Shown here one piece after another: positions 14,506-18,026 of a stretch of 18,026 nucleotides of DNA. The position numbers were made by a program, and so were the translations under genes. The notes under the pieces were generated by a model. The model was given only the letters and a program-made list of their open reading frames with translations, was not told where the DNA came from and searched no databases. The stretch covers positions 8,485 through 26,510 of the forward strand of contig DYJV01000032.1 in assembly GCA_020722945.1 (NCBI GenBank), read 5' to 3'. Position 1 is the first letter of the stretch, and every line of letters starts with the position of its first letter. Source of the DNA: Candidatus Methylomirabilis sp. GTDB lineage: Bacteria > DYJV01.

Positions 14506-14865
14506 TTAAGAATTCAGTGCAAACTTGACTTTTTCTATAATTTTACCAAATCCTGCAGAGTCATTGACACATATATCTGCTATAACTTTTCTGTCAAGAT
14601 TTATGTTGGCAAGCTTTAATCCATGGATAAACTTACTATATGAGAGATCAAAATTCCTTACCGCAGCATTTATTCTTGTTATCCATAAACTTCTGAAATC
14701 TCTCTTTTTAGCTCTTCTGTCTCTGTAAGAGTAACTAAGAGCTTTAAACATAGATGTAATAGCCTCTTTATAGAGCTTACTTCTACCACCTGTATGTCCT
14801 TTGGTTAATTTTAATACTACTTTTCTTCGTGCTCTTGCATGAACACCTCTTTTAACTCTTGGCAT
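14506..14865 (-). CDS. rplT: Ribosomal protein bL20
   Basis: A 119-residue bL20, an early 50S assembly protein that binds 23S rRNA. Starts [33 protein letters not shown] with the long basic N-terminal extension, then [24 protein letters not shown] (46-69) and a globular C-terminal domain. Length matches the family. It begins 17 bases after rpmI, with GGGGGAG upstream. In E. coli L20 represses its own operon by binding the rpmI leader; no such pseudoknot is obvious here, where rpmI starts inside infC. Confidence 0.98.
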   Translation of the reverse strand: MPRVKRGVHARARRKVVLKLTKGHTGGRSKLYKEAITSMFKALSYSYRDRRAKKRDFRSLWITRINAAVRNFDLSYSKFIHGLKLANINLDRKVIADICVNDSAGFGKIIEKVKFALNS

Positions 14866-14882
14866 TTAATACTCCCCCTTGA

Positions 14883-15080
14883 TTAAAGATATGGTAATAA
14901 TTTTTTTAATGTATTAGCATTGGTTTTGTCAACTACTATACAACCTGAAAGCTCTCTTTTTCTTTTTGATGTTTTCTTGTCGAGAATATGTCTTTTGTAA
15001 GCTCTCCCTCTCAAAAATTTCCCTGAAGCTGTTTTTTTGAAACGTTTTGCAGCTGATTTACAAGTTTTTATTTTTGGCAT
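14883..15080 (-). CDS. rpmI: Ribosomal protein bL35
   Basis: A 65-residue bL35 of the large ribosomal subunit, starting MPKIKTCKSAAKRFKKTASGKFLRGRAYKRHIL, all family-typical. An ATG two codons upstream would add MT, but the Shine-Dalgarno AAGGAG is only one base from that codon and six bases from the ATG at 15080, so I use the latter. The start lies 23 bases inside the 3' end of infC in another frame, so infC and rpmI translation are probably coupled. Complete. Confidence 0.97.
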   Translation of the reverse strand: MPKIKTCKSAAKRFKKTASGKFLRGRAYKRHILDKKTSKRKRELSGCIVVDKTNANTLKKLLPYL

Positions 15081-15630
15081 TGTCATTCTCCTTTATTATC
15101 TTATCTTTTATTTTTTTGGGTGAAATAAGGATATTCATAATTCTACCTTCAAGCTTTGGAGGAGAGTCTATATTAGCAATTTCGGAAACTGTTTCAACTA
15201 TTCTCTCTGCCATCTTGTAAGCACTCTCTGAATTTTCTATCTCTCTTCCCCTTAAAAATATATTTATTTTAACTTTATCACCCTCAGAAAGGAAATTAGC
15301 TATATGCTTCATTTTGAAATTAAAATCGTGCTCGTCTGTTGCCGGTCTTAATTTGATCTCCTTAATCTGAATAACTATCTGTTTCTTCTTTGCCTCTTTA
15401 GCTTTTTTGTTCTTCTCATATCTAAATTTCCCATAATCCATTATTTTGCAAACGGGTGGATTACTGTTAGGGGAGACTTCTACAAGATCAAGACCTTTAC
15501 TCTCAGCCTTAAATAGTGCTTCTCTTATGTCAATTATCCCTACCTGAGAGCCGTCATTGTCAACTACTCTGACCTTCTTGGCTTTTATCTCCTCATTTAT
15601 TAACGGTTCATCTTCAAATTTTTTAACTAT
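15058..15630 (-). CDS. infC: Translation initiation factor IF-3 (AUA start)
   Basis: A 190-residue IF-3, which binds the 30S subunit, keeps it apart from 50S and checks initiator codon pairing. The first ATG in frame (15441) would leave only the C-terminal domain. Upstream the frame is open and encodes the missing N-domain: DEPLINEEIKAKKVRVVD, GSQVGIIDIREAL, GLDLVEVSPNSNPPVCKIMDYGKFRYE. An in-frame TAA stands six codons before an ATA at 15630-15628, and no ATG, GTG or TTG lies between. AGGAGGTGG ends near seven bases before that ATA, so AUA is the start. Rare starts of infC (AUU in E. coli) let IF-3 repress its own synthesis. The ATA is one base past the thrS stop; the C-terminal end overlaps rpmI. 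Confidence 0.95.
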   Translation of the reverse strand: MVKKFEDEPLINEEIKAKKVRVVDNDGSQVGIIDIREALFKAESKGLDLVEVSPNSNPPVCKIMDYGKFRYEKNKKAKEAKKKQIVIQIKEIKLRPATDEHDFNFKMKHIANFLSEGDKVKINIFLRGREIENSESAYKMAERIVETVSEIANIDSPPKLEGRIMNILISPKKIKDKIIKENDNAKNKNL

Positions 15631-15631
15631 T

Positions 15632-17554
15632 TTACCACCTCCTGTATGAAGTTATATCATCATTTATAATTTCAATAAAATTTGCTAAAGTAATTGCCCC
15701 AATATCCTCTTTGGTTCTTTTTCTGACAGAAATAGTATTATTTGCAAATTCTTGCTCACCGATTATGATCATATAAGGGATTTTTTGTAGTTGGGCTTCT
15801 CTGATTTTAAAACCTAACTTCTCACTTCTTCTGTCTATATCACACCTGATACCATTTTCAACTAAAAAAGTATATATTTTTTCACTATAATCTAAAAATT
15901 TCTCTGAAACAGGTAGCACTATTGCCTGAACAGGAGATATCCATACAGGAAATGCACCCATAAAATGCTCAATAAGGACACCTATAAACCTCTCAATAGA
16001 ACCAAGTATAACTCTATGAAGCATGACAGGTCTGTGCTTCTGTCCATCCTCTCCAACATAAGTCAAATCAAATTTCTGAGGCAGAGTAAAATCGCACTGA
16101 ATAGTTGCACATTGCCACTCTCTACCTATTGCATCTCTGAGCTTTACATCTATTTTAGGACCATAAAAAGCCCCATCACCTTCATTTATCTTGTAAGGTA
16201 AGTTGTTGGTTTTGAGTGCATTTTCAAGAGCAAAAGTAGCTTTGTCCCAATCTTCTGCACTCCCTATTGATTTTTCTGGTCTTGTGCTTATCTCCATAGA
16301 GTATGTAAATCCAAAAATATCCATAACATCTTTTATAAAATTGATAATATTGATAATTTCAGAATTTAGTTGATCTGGAGTGCATAAGATATGAGCATCA
16401 TCTTGTGTAAAACCCCTTACCCTGAGAAGTCCATGAAGAACACCCGATTTTTCATGCCTATAAACTGTCCCAAGCTCAAAAAATCTAACGGGGAGATCCC
16501 TATAGCTTCGTATCTTTGATTTGTAGATTATCATATGAGATAGGCAGTTCATAGGTTTTATCCCATATTCCTGATCATCTATCTTAGTAAAATACATATT
16601 TTCTCGATAATTATCGTAATGTCCAGATTTTTTCCAGAGATCAAGTTTGAGAATTTGAGGACCAACAACAGGTTGATAACCCCTTTTGATATGCTCCCTC
16701 TTCTCAAAATCTTCAAGAAGTATCCTCAGCATTGCACCCTTTGGATGCCATATTATGAAACCTGCACCAGCATCGTCACTTATACTGAAAAGATCAAGCT
16801 CTTTCCCAATTTTTCTATGGTCTCTTTTTTTTGCTTCTTCAAGAAAATCGAGATATTTTTTGAGGTCATCTTTGGAGTAAAATGCTGTCCCATAAATTCG
16901 TTGAAGCATTTTATTCTTTTCATCCCCCCGCCAATATGCACCAGCAGTAGAAAGAAGTTTAAACCCTCTTATTTTTGAACTATTTGGGATATGTGGTCCT
17001 CTGCATAAGTCGGTAAAATTTCCTTGTGTATACAAAGATATATCTTCAGAATCTGGTAATTCATCGATTATTTCCAATTTGTAGGTTTCGTTCTGTTTGG
17101 AAAAAAGCTCTCTTGCCTCTTGTTTTGAAACCACTCTTCTCTCAAAATGGCTCCCCTTCTTTATCAGGTAATCCATTTTCTTCTCAATTTTGTCTATGTC
17201 ATCCTGTGTAAAACCCGCCTCATAATCGAAATCGTAGTAAAAACCGTTTTCAATAGATGGACCGATGGTAACTTTTGCATCGGGAAAGAGTTCTTTAACA
17301 GCTTCAGCCATGATATGAGCAGCACTGTGTCTAAGTATATCAAGAGCTTCTTTAGAATCTTCAGTAATAATTTGTAATTCACCAGATTCATTGACTAATT
17401 GGGATAGATCAAATAATTTGTTATTTAACATAACAGCAATAGATTTTTTCTCAAGAGATTTGTCGATCTTTTTTATAAGATCTGAATAGGGGATACCTTT
17501 TTCAATCTCTAAAGATGAACCATCAGATAATTTAATTTTAACTATTTCAGCCAT
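15632..17554 (-). CDS. thrS: Threonyl-tRNA synthetase
   Basis: A 640-residue class II ThrRS that charges tRNA-Thr. Counting from MAEIVKI: TGS domain (about 1-62), editing domain with HSAAH (His76, His80) and DLCRGPH (Cys184, His188), catalytic core with motif 2 RYRHE-like [19 protein letters not shown], and the zinc ligands Cys337, His388 and His513, then a C-terminal anticodon domain. The open frame extends nine codons further to a codon at 17581 that lies within tRNA-Val; I reject that start because GGAG with six-base spacing precedes the ATG at 17554. The leader between the tRNA-Val 3' end and this ATG is only 20 bases, so tRNA processing would set the mRNA 5' end and there is no space for the tRNA-mimic operator known in E. 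coli. Confidence 0.97.
   Translation of the reverse strand: MAEIVKIKLSDGSSLEIEKGIPYSDLIKKIDKSLEKKSIAVMLNNKLFDLSQLVNESGELQIITEDSKEALDILRHSAAHIMAEAVKELFPDAKVTIGPSIENGFYYDFDYEAGFTQDDIDKIEKKMDYLIKKGSHFERRVVSKQEARELFSKQNETYKLEIIDELPDSEDISLYTQGNFTDLCRGPHIPNSSKIRGFKLLSTAGAYWRGDEKNKMLQRIYGTAFYSKDDLKKYLDFLEEAKKRDHRKIGKELDLFSISDDAGAGFIIWHPKGAMLRILLEDFEKREHIKRGYQPVVGPQILKLDLWKKSGHYDNYRENMYFTKIDDQEYGIKPMNCLSHMIIYKSKIRSYRDLPVRFFELGTVYRHEKSGVLHGLLRVRGFTQDDAHILCTPDQLNSEIINIINFIKDVMDIFGFTYSMEISTRPEKSIGSAEDWDKATFALENALKTNNLPYKINEGDGAFYGPKIDVKLRDAIGREWQCATIQCDFTLPQKFDLTYVGEDGQKHRPVMLHRVILGSIERFIGVLIEHFMGAFPVWISPVQAIVLPVSEKFLDYSEKIYTFLVENGIRCDIDRRSEKLGFKIREAQLQKIPYMIIIGEQEFANNTISVRKRTKEDIGAITLANFIEIINDDITSYRRW
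15635..15643 (-). promoter_or_regulatory. infC ribosome binding site inside thrS
   Basis: AGGAGGTGG on the minus strand is a near-perfect Shine-Dalgarno and also the last three sense codons of thrS (Arg-Arg-Trp). The AUA start of infC follows after about seven bases. Strong pairing here probably compensates for the poor start codon. Confidence 0.85.
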
Positions 17555-17574
17555 TGTTGTCTCCAAAAATAAAA

Positions 17575-17646
17575 TAGGCACAGGCGGAATCGAACCGCCG
17601 ACCTCTGCCGTGTCAAGGCAGCACTCTACCCCTAAGCTATGCGCCT
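17575..17646 (-). tRNA. tRNA-Val (anticodon GAC)
   Basis: A 72-base cloverleaf on the minus strand: acceptor AGGCGCA/TGTGCCT with one G-T pair and discriminator A, D-arm GCTTAGGGGTAGAGT, anticodon stem CTGCC/GGCAG with loop TTGACAC (anticodon GAC), short variable loop AGGTC, T-arm GGCGG/CCGCC around TTCGATT. No CCA is encoded. It decodes GUC/GUU. First gene of the translation cluster, 20 bases upstream of thrS. Confidence 0.96.
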
Positions 17647-17669
17647 ATATTTTCAAAAAAGAATTTATT

Positions 17670-17699
17670 CTGTTAGCAAAGTTAAATCTAATTTGTCAA
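17670..17699 (-). promoter_or_regulatory. Likely promoter of the tRNA-Val-thrS cluster
   Basis: A perfect TTGACA lies at 17699-17694 on the minus strand. The best -10 is a poor TAACAG at 17675-17670 with 18-base spacing, which would start transcription about 17 bases before tRNA-Val. The -35 and position are convincing, the -10 is not. Confidence 0.4.
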
Positions 17700-17839
17700 G
17701 CATATTGTTAACTTTTTTTAAGATAATAAAAAAATTAAGGAGTAAGTGGGAACATAGAACTTTAAAATTTCTTTTATATGGCACAAAATAAAACAAAAAA
17801 TAAAAAAGGTAGTGTTTGGTTTATTGTGTAATTTGAAAG

Positions 17840-17873
17840 TTCTTCTGTTTTAAAAGTCCGCCCCTCAGAAGAA
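17840..17873. other. Hairpin in the right-edge intergenic region
   Basis: TTCTTCTG (17840-17847) and CAGAAGAA (17866-17873) are perfect 8-bp arms around an 18-base loop that includes a GC-rich CCGCCCCT. Just after it GCTGAA occurs three times (17884, 17892, 17899). No T-run follows on either strand, so it looks like part of the repeat-rich edge more than a terminator. The DNA from 17700 to 17840 is AT-rich with nothing recognisable. Confidence 0.35.
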
Positions 17874-17901
17874 TAGGTGTAAGGCTGAAATGCTGAAGGC
17901 T

Positions 17902-18026
17902 GAAGGAAAAAAATAAAAAATAAAAACAAAGATAAAAAAAATTAAAAATAGAAAAAGAGGAAAGAGAGATGAGAGAGAAAAACAAAAAGACAAAAAAAAT
18001 AAAAGAAAAGACCACCCCGTCAGGCT
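17902..18026. repeat. Right-edge polypurine tract and repeat copy
   Basis: About 110 bases (17902-18011) are almost purely A and G on the plus strand. They end in GACCACCCCG (18010-18019) and TCAGGCT at the boundary. The 10-bp word is the reverse complement of bases 3-12, and the tract mirrors the left-edge polypyrimidine run, so the two copies face outward. GACCACCCCGTCAGGCT resembles the first half of a palindromic intergenic repeat common in several phyla (from memory); its second half would lie outside the window. Confidence 0.5.

Noticed and set aside
17555-17581. Nine-codon N-terminal extension of thrS
   Set aside because: It begins inside the tRNA-Val gene and lacks a ribosome site, whereas the ATG at 17554 has GGAG at proper spacing.
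17821-18015. A 64-codon minus-strand frame over the right-edge tract, rich in Phe, Leu and Ser
   Set aside because: It is just the polypyrimidine complement read as codons; composition is low-complexity, and no ribosome site or domain is seen.

Overview
The window is an AT-rich, almost fully coding stretch in which every protein gene longer than 100 codons lies on the minus strand. Gram-negative outer-membrane lipid genes (mlaA, mlaC), an ihfA gene and the complete thrS-infC-rpmI-rplT-pheS-pheT-ihfA-merR order, combined with strong A/T bias and no encoded tRNA CCA ends, suggest a low-GC Gram-negative lineage. Deferribacterota (Deferribacter-like) is my best guess; this is inference from gene content and composition, not a database match.

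Layout, read in transcription order (right to left). (1) 17646-10348: a translation supercluster of tRNA-Val(GAC), thrS, infC (AUA start), rpmI, rplT, pheS, pheT, ihfA, a merR-type gene and tRNA-Pro(GGG). Gaps are very short and several genes overlap: the thrS 3' end encodes the infC ribosome binding site, rpmI starts inside infC, merR starts inside ihfA, and the merR 3' end runs into tRNA-Pro. (2) 10339-6267: an envelope lipid-transport operon of mlaA, mlaC and an RND/MMPL permease, with no MlaFEDB ABC transporter genes in view. (3) 6266-5754: a 500-bp gap that holds the least expected material: a divergent extended -10 promoter, a 39-codon ORF with a good Shine-Dalgarno, and a set of inverted repeats in a locally GC-richer island. 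(4) 5824-839: an acyl-CoA operon (acyl-CoA ligase, acyl-CoA dehydrogenase, TetR regulator, carboxyltransferase) behind a promoter whose -10 region overlaps a 16-bp TetR-type palindrome. ridA (599-222) follows in the same direction.

Both window edges carry the same 10-bp word in inverted orientation (CGGGGTGGTC / GACCACCCCG), each joined on its inner side to a roughly 70-110 bp polypyrimidine/polypurine tract, so the 18-kb block lies between two outward-facing copies of what looks like a dispersed repeat.

Most genes are ordinary housekeeping. The best candidates for something new are the small ORF/structured RNA at 5865-6171, the acyl-CoA dehydrogenase lacking both usual catalytic glutamates, the RND-linked Mla operon with an apparent AUU start, and the edge repeats.
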